DNA of 18,208 nucleotides from JBBKWQ01 sp037969115 (GTDB lineage: Bacteria > Actinomycetota > Acidimicrobiia > Acidimicrobiales > Ilumatobacteraceae). The notes below the pieces were generated by a model. That model saw only the letters and a list, made by a program, of their open reading frames with translations, was not told the origin of the DNA and did not search any database. Below are positions 1 to 7,363 of the stretch, piece after piece (position 1 is the first letter of the stretch; each line of letters opens with the position of its first letter). A program made the translations under genes and the position numbers. The stretch is from contig JBBKWQ010000226.1 of assembly GCA_037969115.1 (NCBI GenBank), forward strand, positions 1 through 18,208, written 5' to 3'.

Positions 1-216
1 GCTGAGGCCCTCGACGCCGAGTTTGCGGAAGGCAGCTGCCGCGGCGAGGCTCGATGTGAGGATGCCGACTCGGTTGGAGGCATTGGCATTGTTGCCGGGG
101 ACACCCGCGAGCACGAGCAGCGGCACGGTCAGGATCGACCCGCCACCGGCAACCGAGTTGATCAGACCTGCCAACATGCCGCCGCCGACGAGCAGCAAGG
201 CCTCCCACCAGAGCAT
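1..216 (-). CDS. TauE/SafE family membrane transporter, N-terminal part
   Basis: The reverse strand from an ATG at 216 is open to the window edge and gives the first 72 residues. It begins with a hydrophobic, glycine-rich helix (LLLVGGGMLAGLINSVAGGG) followed by a second hydrophobic stretch. The G-x-x-x-G-x-INSVAGGGS element near residues 15-27, followed by LTVPLL, is typical of the first helix of TauE/SafE (YfcA-like, DUF81) permeases, which are proposed to export sulfite, sulfoacetate or other small organic anions. About 180 further residues are expected beyond the edge. The gene diverges from the tmRNA gene. Family assignment is fairly secure; the substrate cannot be told. Confidence 0.75.
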   Translation of the reverse strand, partial: MLWWEALLLVGGGMLAGLINSVAGGGSILTVPLLVLAGVPGNNANASNRVGILTSSLAAAAAFRKLGVEGLS

Positions 217-346
217 TCAGCGACGGTCCGCGTTCGGTACGCCGATGCGACGTGTCGGTCGGACGGTCATCGGGCGAGCGTAGCGACGACCAGCGTGGAG
301 GAACCTGCTGCCGGTAGAGTGAGTCCGCTACAGAAATACCATCCAC

Positions 347-727
347 GGGGCTGATCTGGTTTCGACATCAGAGCTGTTGGGCGGGTTTGCGACTCGAGTT
401 GCTCAGACTCGCTAAACGGGGCAAACAACAAGAATTGCCGATGAGCAGTTCGCTCTCGCCGCCTGATCTGATCAGATGAGCGAAGAGACATAGTGAGCAG
501 AAATGCCGCACGGGGCCGATTCACCGCAGCCTGGCAACAGAAGCGGAGAGTGACGGCGGGAAAGACCGCTGACAGCCCGAAAGAAGGCTGACATCTGGGA
601 AAGACCAGACGTTGATCGCAAGATCAGCTGACCCGCCAGTGAGCCAGCGTCAGGCTCAGCGTCGGGAATGGTCGTAGCGAGGTCGTTCACGGACTGCTGG
701 ACGGGGGTTCGATTCCCCCCAGCTCCA
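347..727 (+). ncRNA. ssrA: transfer-messenger RNA (tmRNA)
   Basis: The RNA starts with GGGGCTGATCTGGTTTCGAC, the near-invariant tmRNA 5' end. It ends with a T-arm (GGGGGTTCGATTCCCCCC, from 703) and CAGCTCC plus a discriminator A at 727. GGGGCTG at 347-353 pairs with CAGCTCC at 720-726 to form the acceptor stem. CCA is not encoded (the next bases are CGA). The length of about 381 nt is normal for a one-piece tmRNA. tmRNA rescues stalled ribosomes and adds a degradation tag. A tag end, ADEQFALAA then TGA, is readable at 437-466, but the expected resume region (GCAAACAAC at 421) is in a different frame; see findings. RNA identity is very secure. Confidence 0.95.
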
Positions 728-1036
728 CGAAAAGTGGCATCTACCAGGGGAAACGTACCGAATAGACGGAGGGACTATTCCCCCGTCCAAAGCACCGGAT
801 GACGAGGGCTAACGCAACGGGATCGTAGCGCTGACCAGGCACTCCACCGTCGACACACCGGCCAGCGAGGTCGGGCACCGGCGCCACAGGACGGGAAAAG
901 GACGGATGACGTCAGGCAAAAGAGGCGCCACCCCGCGATTTCGTGACGTCATCGATGAAGTCACAGGCGTAGGACGCCTGAGCCGCCTTGCCGATCCAGC
1001 TTGCGTTGAATTGATCGCCCGCTCGCCCTCGGTGAT
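728..1036. other. non-genic stretch with palindromes between tmRNA and a ligase remnant
   Basis: I recognise no gene here. Visible structure: an imperfect 22-base palindrome at 943-964 (built on GTGACGTCATC, two mismatches) and directly after it a perfect hairpin CAGGCGT-AGG-ACGCCTG at 964-980. On the reverse strand one frame from about 1036 to the TGA at 912-914 is open and reads protein-like (for example FNASWIGKAAQASYACDFID). This could be the tail of an unrecognised truncated gene. Ligase homology stops abruptly at 1037, so this stretch looks like rearranged material. Confidence 0.4.
765..787 (+). terminator. stem-loop downstream of tmRNA, possible terminator
   Basis: GACGG-A-GGG (765-773) can pair with CCCCCGTC (780-787) around a six-base loop, with one bulged A. 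It lies 38 bases past the mature tmRNA 3' end. No U-tract follows, so intrinsic termination is only a possibility. Confidence 0.3.
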
Positions 1037-1279
1037 GCGGCCCAGTGCGGCGATGACGTCGCCCTTGGCGACGCCGAGGCCGGCGAGCCCGGCCGCCAGT
1101 TCGTTGACCTGTGCGTCGAACTGCGAGTACGTGATCTCGCGGCGTCGACCGTTGCCGTCATACTCGATCACGATCGGGCGGTCGGGTTGGTGCTGGGCGT
1201 GACGTCGGAGCTGGTCGCCGCGGGTGGCGCAAAACACGCGCCGGATCCGGCGGGCTCGTTCTGCGAGGTCGGTATTCAC
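809..1279 (-). pseudogene. truncated acyl-CoA ligase (AMP-binding enzyme), N-terminal remnant
   Basis: A GTG at 1279 overlaps the stop of the upstream TetR gene by four bases (GTGA), as in a coupled operon. The first 81 codons (to 1037) match the N-terminus of acyl-CoA ligases: GDQLRRHAQHQPDRP, then REITYSQFDAQVNELAAGL and GVAKGDVIAALGR. The intact ligase at 16103-17725 has GDQLRRNAARIPDRP, RRVLTYKELNSQANRLAHAL and GPGDVVATMGR in the same order. After LGR the similarity ends abruptly and the frame runs through arginine-rich sequence to a stop at 809. None of the catalytic motifs (A3 P-loop, A5, A8, A10 lysine) is present, so the product cannot be an active ligase. It was probably the last gene of the decayed mutase cassette. 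Confidence 0.75.
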
Positions 1280-1905
1280 GGGTTGCCTCCGGTCTTGGTG
1301 CCGCCGAGCAGGTTGTACGTGATGAGCTCGGCGTAGCTGGTTGCCAGTTCTTCGATGTTGAAGGGGCTGCTCTCGCGGAACCAGGTGTCGATCCCGTTGA
1401 TCATGTCGAGCACTGCGAGAGCTGCGAGTTTCGGGTCGTCGCACACGAACTCGCCGTCCTCGACGCCCGCGGCGATGAAGGCGGCGATCGCGACCTGGTA
1501 GGTGCGACGAATGGCGGTCACCTCGGCGAGATGTTCGGGTGACAGACTCTTCATCTCACGAACCCCGGCCTGCATCTCGTACTTCTGTTCCCAAAAGTAG
1601 AGGATGTGCTCGATGATCAGCTGCCGGAATACGGCCGGCCGACGACTCTGGGCGCTGAGCACGTCGATGTGCCGGTCGATGAAGTCGGTGTTGATCCGCT
1701 TGACGAACGTGTAGAGGATCTCCTCTTTCGAGACGAAGTGGTTGTAGAGCGAAGACGTCTTGATCCCGACCGCATCGGCGATCGCGCGCATGCCTACCTG
1801 TCCATACCCCTCCTCGTAGAACAGGCGAGCCGCGGCGATCTCGATCTCGGTGGCGCGTGGTCCCCGCTGCGGCGCGTGAGGGTCGTCTTCGGCTATGGAG
1901 GCCAT
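1276..1905 (-). CDS. TetR/AcrR family transcriptional regulator
   Basis: The 209-residue protein has a TetR N-terminal domain with a helix-turn-helix at about residues 37-58 (GMRAIADAVGIKTSSLYNHF, then SKEEILY) and an all-helical C-terminal ligand domain. Regulators of this type with KstR2-like recognition helices often control acyl-CoA catabolism and sense CoA esters; that is family knowledge. The ATG at 1905 overlaps the stop of the B12-binding gene by one base (TGATG), and its own stop overlaps the ligase remnant start. It therefore sits inside the decayed mutase operon yet looks intact. It shares the core GMRAIADAVGI..SSLY.HF.SK with the regulator at 14448. A palindromic operator at 7389-7400 is a candidate target, unproven. 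Confidence 0.88.
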   Translation of the reverse strand: MASIAEDDPHAPQRGPRATEIEIAAARLFYEEGYGQVGMRAIADAVGIKTSSLYNHFVSKEEILYTFVKRINTDFIDRHIDVLSAQSRRPAVFRQLIIEHILYFWEQKYEMQAGVREMKSLSPEHLAEVTAIRRTYQVAIAAFIAAGVEDGEFVCDDPKLAALAVLDMINGIDTWFRESSPFNIEELATSYAELITYNLLGGTKTGGNP

Positions 1906-2285
1906 CAGCGTGCGCCCTCGGTGAGTCGGCGGGCCGCGGCGACGATCTCGTCGAGTGCCGATCCGGGCGGGAAAGTGTCGACACCGACCTCGGCGAGGTG
2001 TCCGGCGGCCGACGGTGCGACGGTGCCGCCGGCGAACATCGGCACGTCCGAACGGGCGGTTCGAAGTTCGTTGACGCTCCTCTCGACGATCTGGACCCGA
2101 CCTCCGGCATTGAGTCCCACGAGGTCGACGTCTTCTTGGATCGCGGTGTTCACGTTTTCTGCTGTTGTTGCCCTGCCGATCACGATGACTTCAAAACCGA
2201 CGTCGCGCAACGCCCGACTCACGACGCTCACTCCGCGCCAGTCGCCGTCGAGACTCGTCTTCGCGATCAGAATTCGGGCTGTCAC
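1905..2285 (-). CDS. small cobalamin-binding subunit of a B12-dependent acyl-CoA mutase, His ligand replaced
   Basis: The 126-residue protein has the fold signature of the methylmalonyl-CoA mutase C-terminal (B12-binding) domain as a separate subunit, like IcmB/HcmB. It reads RILIAKTSLDGDWRGVSVVS, then DLVGLNAGG, then FAGGT and FPPGS. The family motif is D-x-H-x-x-G, whose His coordinates cobalt from below. Here residues 13-18 are DGDWRG, so the His is Asp15 (codon GAC at 2243-2241). The paralogue at 17722-18123 keeps DGHWRG. The GTG start at 2285 has a strong GGAGGAG site five bases upstream. The gene follows the pseudogenised large subunit by 15 bases and overlaps the TetR start. With partner and His both damaged, it is probably non-functional or repurposed. 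Confidence 0.85.
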   Translation of the reverse strand: MTARILIAKTSLDGDWRGVSVVSRALRDVGFEVIVIGRATTAENVNTAIQEDVDLVGLNAGGRVQIVERSVNELRTARSDVPMFAGGTVAPSAAGHLAEVGVDTFPPGSALDEIVAAARRLTEGAR

Positions 2286-2300
2286 GGTTCTCCTCCGGGA

Positions 2301-3266
2301 TCACAGCACATCGATCGGGCTGTCCCACTGTCCGAACGAGCCCCGAAAGACGTCGCCGATCTCGCCGACGCTGGCCTCGGCCGATACCGCCGCCATCAGC
2401 GCCGGCATGATGTTGTCGCTTCCGTTGCGCGCGGCTTCGAGTTCCCGCAGCGAACTGACCACTTCTGCCGATGACCGCTCACGACGCGCTCGAGTGCACG
2501 GTCGTAGACGTCATCGACGCCGCTGAATCCGTCGACTCGGAACGGGTCGCCATCGGAGACATCGGCCTCGACCCCGACGCGGCGACGTTCGCCCGACATG
2601 AACTACTCCTCGATCTCGATCTGCCCGGCGGTCGCCATGTCGTGGATCCAGCCCGAGTCGAGACAGGCGATGAATCCGCCCCGGCGCTCCATCTCGTGGA
2701 ACACCTCCCACGCGCGCTGCTCGAGATCTGCGCCGAGCGATTCGAGTAGGTACGACCCACCGAGTTGATCGACCACCGACGTAAGCCCGGTCTCCTCCTG
2801 AAGGATCTGCTTGATCCGGACCGACATGTGGTGGGTGTTCTCCGACGGTACCGACAGCGCCTCGTCATAGCCCGACACGCCGAGCGATTGCACGCCTCCA
2901 AGCACCGACGCGAGCGCCATGAGTGTGCCGCGCACGATGTTGTTCATCGGCTCCTGGTACGTCATCGCCGTCCCGGCCGTCACCAGCCGTCATCCGATCG
3001 TGTTCCATGATGTAGCCGGTCTCGTCCTTCTCGAGCAGGAACCGGATGCGTTCGCCCTCGTCCTCGGGATTGCCGAATCCGCTGAGCTGAAAGATTCGCC
3101 AGAGCTTCGAGCGGTATACCAGCTCGAATTCCCCACGTGTGAACGGCGGCCGACCCGGCAGATGTTCAGGGTCGAAGTCGTCGGGCAGGTCCGACATCGT
3201 GTACGTGGGCTGGAGCGGAATACCTGAGACGGTTCGCCTCGGTCGGTCGGGTGCGGAGTCAGCCAT
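2301..3266 (-). pseudogene. B12-dependent acyl-CoA mutase large subunit, internally deleted and frameshifted
   Basis: Three pieces of a methylmalonyl-CoA mutase-type large subunit lie in order but in broken frames. (1) 3266 to about 2990: the N-terminus, with SGIPLQPTY, PGRPPFTRGEFELVYRSKLW and FQLSGFGNPEDEGERIRFLL. (2) About 2985 to 2606, in another frame: VTAGTAMTYQEPMNNIVRGT, LGGVQSLGVSGYDEALSVPS and EETGLTSVVDQLGGSY, ending at an in-frame TAG (2605-2603). (3) The same frame resumes with SGERRRVGV, then shifts near 2480-2500 to the tail ELEAARNGSDNIMPALMAAV and ends at TGA 2303. Stand-alone large subunits are about 560 residues; roughly 240 codons covering most of the TIM barrel are missing between pieces 1 and 2. 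The ATG at 3266 is chosen because family-like sequence begins shortly after it. An assembly error is the main alternative. Confidence 0.85.
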
Positions 3267-3428
3267 TGCGCGCACGCGTACCGTGCTCGTCGGGTCGAAA
3301 CGATTGCCGGACTATTACCTGTGGATCGCACGACGCCCGGCCCCTCACGCGACCGCGTATCTCGTCATCGAACTGGTGATCGGTGTGTGTGAACCCCTCA
3401 TGGGTCATTCTGGTTGTCGCCGTTGACT
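3267..3428. other. intergenic region between importer permease and mutase pseudogene
   Basis: About 160 bases lie between the end of the permease gene and the start of the mutase pseudogene, both on the reverse strand. I see no clear hairpin terminator, no copy of the 7389 palindrome and no convincing promoter, although the pseudogene cassette's promoter would be expected here. Confidence 0.3.
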
Positions 3429-4541
3429 TCATATCGGCTCCTTAAATTCGTCTTGCAGTGTCTGGTGCGACGGTTCGGTCGAAGCCGATTCGGTGATCGC
3501 AGCAGCTGCGGCCCGGATCCCGGCCCGCTCCGCCTCGAGCAGCTTCAGCTCGCGCGCTCTGGCTCGAGAGGACTGCACGGTGATCAGCCACGACGACAAT
3601 GCCACCGCGACGATGAGCGCGGTTCCGTTGAAGACGGCCTCGAACCAGAATGGAGCACCCATCTGTGTGAAACCCGAGACCGCGATCGACAGCGAATACA
3701 CCGCGATCACGGTACCGACGACGTTGAACCGGCCGGGTTGGACCGTGGTCGCCCCCAGGAACGCTCCAGCGAATGCAGGGAGCAGTAGCGACGACCCTGT
3801 GTTGGGCGACGCCGTGCCCAATCGGGCCCCTAGGACGAGACCGGCGAGGCAGGCGAGCGACGCCGACATGACGAACGACCCGATGAGGAACCGTCTCGTG
3901 CGGATGCCACTGAGGTGCGCCGCGCGTTGGTTGCCGCCGGTCGCGTAGGTACGACGGCCCATCGGTGTGTAGCTGAGCAAGTAGGTGAGTCCGGCGGTCA
4001 CGACGATGACGTAGATCGCTGTGAGCGGAAACCCGAACACCCGGGAGCGGGCGAGATCGGTGAACGAGGTCGGGATCGGATCGAACAACGTCTGTCCGCC
4101 CGTGTACCACTGACCGACGCCACCGAGCACCCCGCCAGTGGCAAGCGTGGCCACGAACGCGTTCACCTTGAGATGCACGACGATCAGGCCATTGATCAGG
4201 CCGACCGTCATCATGATCGCGAACGTCAGGGCGATGGCGACCCACACCGGCATACCTTGTTTCGACTGGAACCCGATGACGAAGACGTTCGTGAGCGACA
4301 ACACCGCTGCGATCGATAGGTCGAACTGGCCCACGAGCAGCGGAAACATCGCCGCGAATGCGAGCAGCACAACGACGGTCTGGTTGTCGAGGATCGACCG
4401 GTAGTTGTTGACCGTGAAAAAGCTCGAAGTCTGGAAGACCGAAAAGAACACGAGGAGGCCCACGAGCAGCAACAACAACCCGTACCGCCCCGCGATGTTC
4501 GCGATCCGGCCGAGTCGGTCATCGGTAGGTTCATGCGGCAT
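3429..4541 (-). CDS. ABC importer permease, RbsC-like (BPD_transp_2)
   Basis: The 370-residue, strongly hydrophobic protein has about eight to ten membrane segments, starting with GLLLLLVGLLVFFSVF near residue 21. LVGQFDLSIAAVLSLTNV matches the G-x-x-D-L-S-x-G-like element of RbsC-type permeases. The cytoplasmic loop TYATGGNQRAAHLSGI contacts the ATPase in this family. The charged, alanine- and glutamate-rich C-terminal 50 residues extend beyond the usual end and may be cytoplasmic. The gene overlaps the ATPase gene by 11 bases and is the third gene of the importer operon. Carbohydrate-type (CUT2) importers of this architecture also carry non-sugar substrates in actinobacteria, so the cargo is open; adjacency to acyl-CoA genes hints at an organic acid, an inference only. 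Confidence 0.88.
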   Translation of the reverse strand: MPHEPTDDRLGRIANIAGRYGLLLLLVGLLVFFSVFQTSSFFTVNNYRSILDNQTVVVLLAFAAMFPLLVGQFDLSIAAVLSLTNVFVIGFQSKQGMPVWVAIALTFAIMMTVGLINGLIVVHLKVNAFVATLATGGVLGGVGQWYTGGQTLFDPIPTSFTDLARSRVFGFPLTAIYVIVVTAGLTYLLSYTPMGRRTYATGGNQRAAHLSGIRTRRFLIGSFVMSASLACLAGLVLGARLGTASPNTGSSLLLPAFAGAFLGATTVQPGRFNVVGTVIAVYSLSIAVSGFTQMGAPFWFEAVFNGTALIVAVALSSWLITVQSSRARARELKLLEAERAGIRAAAAAITESASTEPSHQTLQDEFKEPI

Positions 4542-6078
4542 CGTCGATGGCCTCCGCGATCCGATCGACGGTGAGGTCGTCGCCTTCGAGCGATCCGGCT
4601 ACGTCTCCGCCGCTGAAGATGATCACCTTGCGGCACAACTCGGAGAGTTCCGCGAAGTCGGAGCTAATCAGGATGACCGCGAGCCCCTCGTCGGCGAGAG
4701 CGGCGAGGCGATGGTGAATCTCACGTCGAGCGCCCACGTCGATTGCCATGGTCGGGTCATTCAGCACGAGCAGGCGGAGATCGTGTGCGAGCCAGCGGGC
4801 CAGGATGACCTTCTGCGCGTTTCCTCCCGAGAGTGCGGTGAACTCGGCCTCGGGGTCGGCGGGGCGCACACCGAAACGACGCAGACGCGCAGCCGAATCG
4901 GCGCGTTCGCTGCGGCGGACGATACGGCTGGCTGATGGCTGTCTGGGATTGAGATTGAGGTTCTCGCGGAGGTTCATCGTGTCGACCGCTGCGTCGGCAC
5001 GGCGGTCGGCCGGCAGGTAGCCGACCCCGGTGCGCATCGCCTGTCGGACCGACGCGGGCTCGAAGACCTCGTCGTCGAAGCGAATCTCGCCGGCATCGAT
5101 CGGCACGAGTCCGAAGAGCACGCGACCGATCGTCTCGTGGCCCGCGCCGGTACGACCTGCCAGCCCGATGATGTCACCGGCGGCCATCGAGAAGCTCACG
5201 GGCCCGACCTGGCCGGCGACGACGCCATCGAGTTCGAGGAGTGCCGCCGAGTTCGCCGCCGATCTCCGCTGTGCGGCGACCAGTGGCCCGTCACTGATCA
5301 ACGACTGGAGCTGATCCTGGGTCGTGTTTGCGACATCGAGGCGGGCAGCGGTCTGACCGTCGCGGATGACGGTGACACTGTCGCAATGTCGGATCACCTC
5401 GTCGATGCGGTGGGTGATGACGACCACCGTGACGCCGTCGTGGCGGATTTGGTGCAAACGCTCGAACAACAAGTCGGACTCGATACCGGACAACGAAGCA
5501 GTGGGCTCGTCGAGGATCAGGATACGTGCGTCGACGGCCAACGCACGCGCCACGGTGGCCAGAGTCCGGTAGCCGGGTGGCAGCGACGCGATCGAATTCT
5601 CGGGGTCGATGTCGAGTTGTACCGCGGCCAGCGCTTCGCGTGCTTGTCTATGGGCTTCGGGCCAGTCGATCCTGCCGAACGCGGCGCGCGGATAACCCGA
5701 GTAGAGCATCATGTTGTCGGTCACCGACATGTCTTCGATCAACCCCAGTTGCTGATGGATGAATGCGAGCCCCCGGCTCTGCATCTCGCTGGCTGTCGTG
5801 GGGAAGTGCACGGTCTCGTCGAACACCGTCACCGAACCCCAATCGGGTGGTTCGAGGCCGGCGACGATGCGCACCAGGGTCGACTTGCCGGCTCCGTTCT
5901 GGCCGACGAGGGCATGGATCTCGCCGGACTGAACCTCCAACTCCACCCCCGCCAGCGCATTCGTCGCCCCATAGACCTTCGTCAGTCCCGAGACCGTTAG
6001 CGCTGCGGCCCCCGGCGGTGCCGACGTCACCGTCGCGCCGCCGGGGGACTCAGTCTTCAAGGGGGAGCCCGCAACCAC
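4531..6078 (-). CDS. ABC importer ATP-binding protein with two fused nucleotide-binding domains, RbsA-like
   Basis: The 515-residue protein energises the importer. Domain 1 has Walker A GQNGAGKST (59-67), a non-canonical signature SLPPGY (165-170) and Walker B ILILDEP (186-192). Domain 2 has a degenerate Walker A GRTGAGHE (308-315, Lys replaced by His), a canonical signature LSGGN (416-420) and an altered Walker B VLNDP in place of LDEP. RbsA-type proteins usually have a weak second site, and this one is extreme. The composite site formed by domain 1 Walker motifs and the domain 2 signature should be active, and the other dead. The GTG start at 6078 lies five bases after the stop of the binding-protein gene. 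Length and two-domain layout are normal for the family. Confidence 0.92.
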   Translation of the reverse strand: MVAGSPLKTESPGGATVTSAPPGAAALTVSGLTKVYGATNALAGVELEVQSGEIHALVGQNGAGKSTLVRIVAGLEPPDWGSVTVFDETVHFPTTASEMQSRGLAFIHQQLGLIEDMSVTDNMMLYSGYPRAAFGRIDWPEAHRQAREALAAVQLDIDPENSIASLPPGYRTLATVARALAVDARILILDEPTASLSGIESDLLFERLHQIRHDGVTVVVITHRIDEVIRHCDSVTVIRDGQTAARLDVANTTQDQLQSLISDGPLVAAQRRSAANSAALLELDGVVAGQVGPVSFSMAAGDIIGLAGRTGAGHETIGRVLFGLVPIDAGEIRFDDEVFEPASVRQAMRTGVGYLPADRRADAAVDTMNLRENLNLNPRQPSASRIVRRSERADSAARLRRFGVRPADPEAEFTALSGGNAQKVILARWLAHDLRLLVLNDPTMAIDVGARREIHHRLAALADEGLAVILISSDFAELSELCRKVIIFSGGDVAGSLEGDDLTVDRIAEAIDDAA

Positions 6079-6083
6079 TCGAG

Positions 6084-7328
6084 CTACCCATCAAGTCCCC
6101 AGATCTCGCGATACTTGGCGACGTAGTCGACGATGCTCACCAGGTTTTCGACGGCGTCGTCCGGGGTGTTCGTCTGGTCATAGAGGTGTACGCCGAGGCC
6201 GAGATCTTCCGCGGCGATGTAGTCCTCGCCAGCAAGGCCGCGTACGACCTGGTCGACTGACGCGTACGCCACCCAATCGAGCGAGACCGTGGCGTTCTCA
6301 TAGCTGCCACCCGAGACGACCGCCTGAAGGCCGACCGAGTCGCCGTCCTTGGTCACGACGCGAACGTCGCGGCCGGACTGGCCGACCGCCGCGATCACCG
6401 AGCTGATACCGATCGAGTACGGGAGCACGATGTAGTTCGCGTCGGCGTTGGCCGCCAGTGCCGAGGAGATGATCGAATCGACTCGGGTCGGATCGAGGGC
6501 GTCGGTGATCTGCCACTCGACGATCTCAGATGTGCACCCAGCGCACTGGTCGATGACCCTCTTGTACTCGTCGACGCTGTCGACGAGGTTCGGGAAGCCG
6601 GAGTCGTTGATGATGATCACGTTGGCGGACCCCTCCGTGTCAGCGATCGCGGAGTACGCGAGCACCTGGTGCATGAGTGGCATGCGGTAGGACACATAGG
6701 CGTCGTACCCGTTCTCGATCGTTGCTGCTGGTGTGTCGGCTGTCGAGACCGTCACGATCCCGCGTTCACGGGCCTCGATCAGCTTCGGCACAACGGCGAC
6801 GTCGGGAACGGCCATCGTGATGATCGCGTCCGGATCTTTCGCCATCGCGTCGTCGAACGCGGTCAGGAAACTGTCGGGTGTCCCCGCCGCCGCAACGATC
6901 TCACCGGTCCAGCCGAGTGCTTCGATTGCCACCATAGCGTTGTTGGCCGCGACCTCGCACGCCGTGCCCGGCGCACAGATGATGATCTGCACGTTCGCCG
7001 TCTCGACTGGCGTCGGTGCCGAATCCGGGCCGATCCAGTCGGTCTGCTCGATGATGTCGGCCGCCGCCGTACCTTGATCGTTGGCCGCCCACACCAGGCC
7101 GTTGCGCGCGGTTTCGCGGATTCGGGTGGCTTCGGCGAGCAGCGGGTCGCCGGCGTCTGGAGCTTCGGTGGTGTCCGGGGCGACCGTGTCGTCGGAGCCG
7201 CTGTCGGCTGGAGCTTCGGTGGTGTCCGGCGAGGTGTCGGCGCTGTCGTCGTCGCCTCCGCACGCACCGGCGACGAGCGCCAGGGCGATGAATCCTGCGC
7301 TGATGCGCAGTCGATGTGATCGTTGCAT
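6084..7328 (-). CDS. ABC importer substrate-binding lipoprotein (periplasmic-binding-protein-like, Peripla_BP_4 type)
   Basis: The 414-residue precursor has a basic N-terminus, a hydrophobic stretch and a lipobox-like VAGAC with Cys23, followed by GGDDD and a Thr/Asp/Pro-rich linker to about residue 60. The linker contains DTTEAP twice, and a 22-base DNA direct repeat encodes both copies (7157-7178 and 7208-7229). The mature domain resembles sugar-type binding proteins (for example IICAPG, IIINDSGFPN and VVTKDGDSVG strands). Two Cys-containing segments (CAPGTAC; QCAGC) could form disulfides outside the cell. A GAGGGGG ribosome site precedes the ATG at 7328. It is the first gene of the operon, which would help it to be the most abundant product. 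Ligand unknown. Confidence 0.9.
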   Translation of the reverse strand: MQRSHRLRISAGFIALALVAGACGGDDDSADTSPDTTEAPADSGSDDTVAPDTTEAPDAGDPLLAEATRIRETARNGLVWAANDQGTAAADIIEQTDWIGPDSAPTPVETANVQIIICAPGTACEVAANNAMVAIEALGWTGEIVAAAGTPDSFLTAFDDAMAKDPDAIITMAVPDVAVVPKLIEARERGIVTVSTADTPAATIENGYDAYVSYRMPLMHQVLAYSAIADTEGSANVIIINDSGFPNLVDSVDEYKRVIDQCAGCTSEIVEWQITDALDPTRVDSIISSALAANADANYIVLPYSIGISSVIAAVGQSGRDVRVVTKDGDSVGLQAVVSGGSYENATVSLDWVAYASVDQVVRGLAGEDYIAAEDLGLGVHLYDQTNTPDDAVENLVSIVDYVAKYREIWGLDG

Positions 7329-7363
7329 AAGTGGTCCCCCTCGAACCTCGTTCGCATGCGTAC

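Noticed and set aside
703..730. tmRNA 3' end as an active attachment site
   Set aside because: No second copy of the T-arm/acceptor sequence was found by eye in the window and no integrase gene is present; only a scar hypothesis is kept.
5137..6000. A 287-residue forward open frame opposite the ABC ATPase
   Set aside because: Antisense to a gene with unmistakable Walker and signature motifs; no family likeness of its own.
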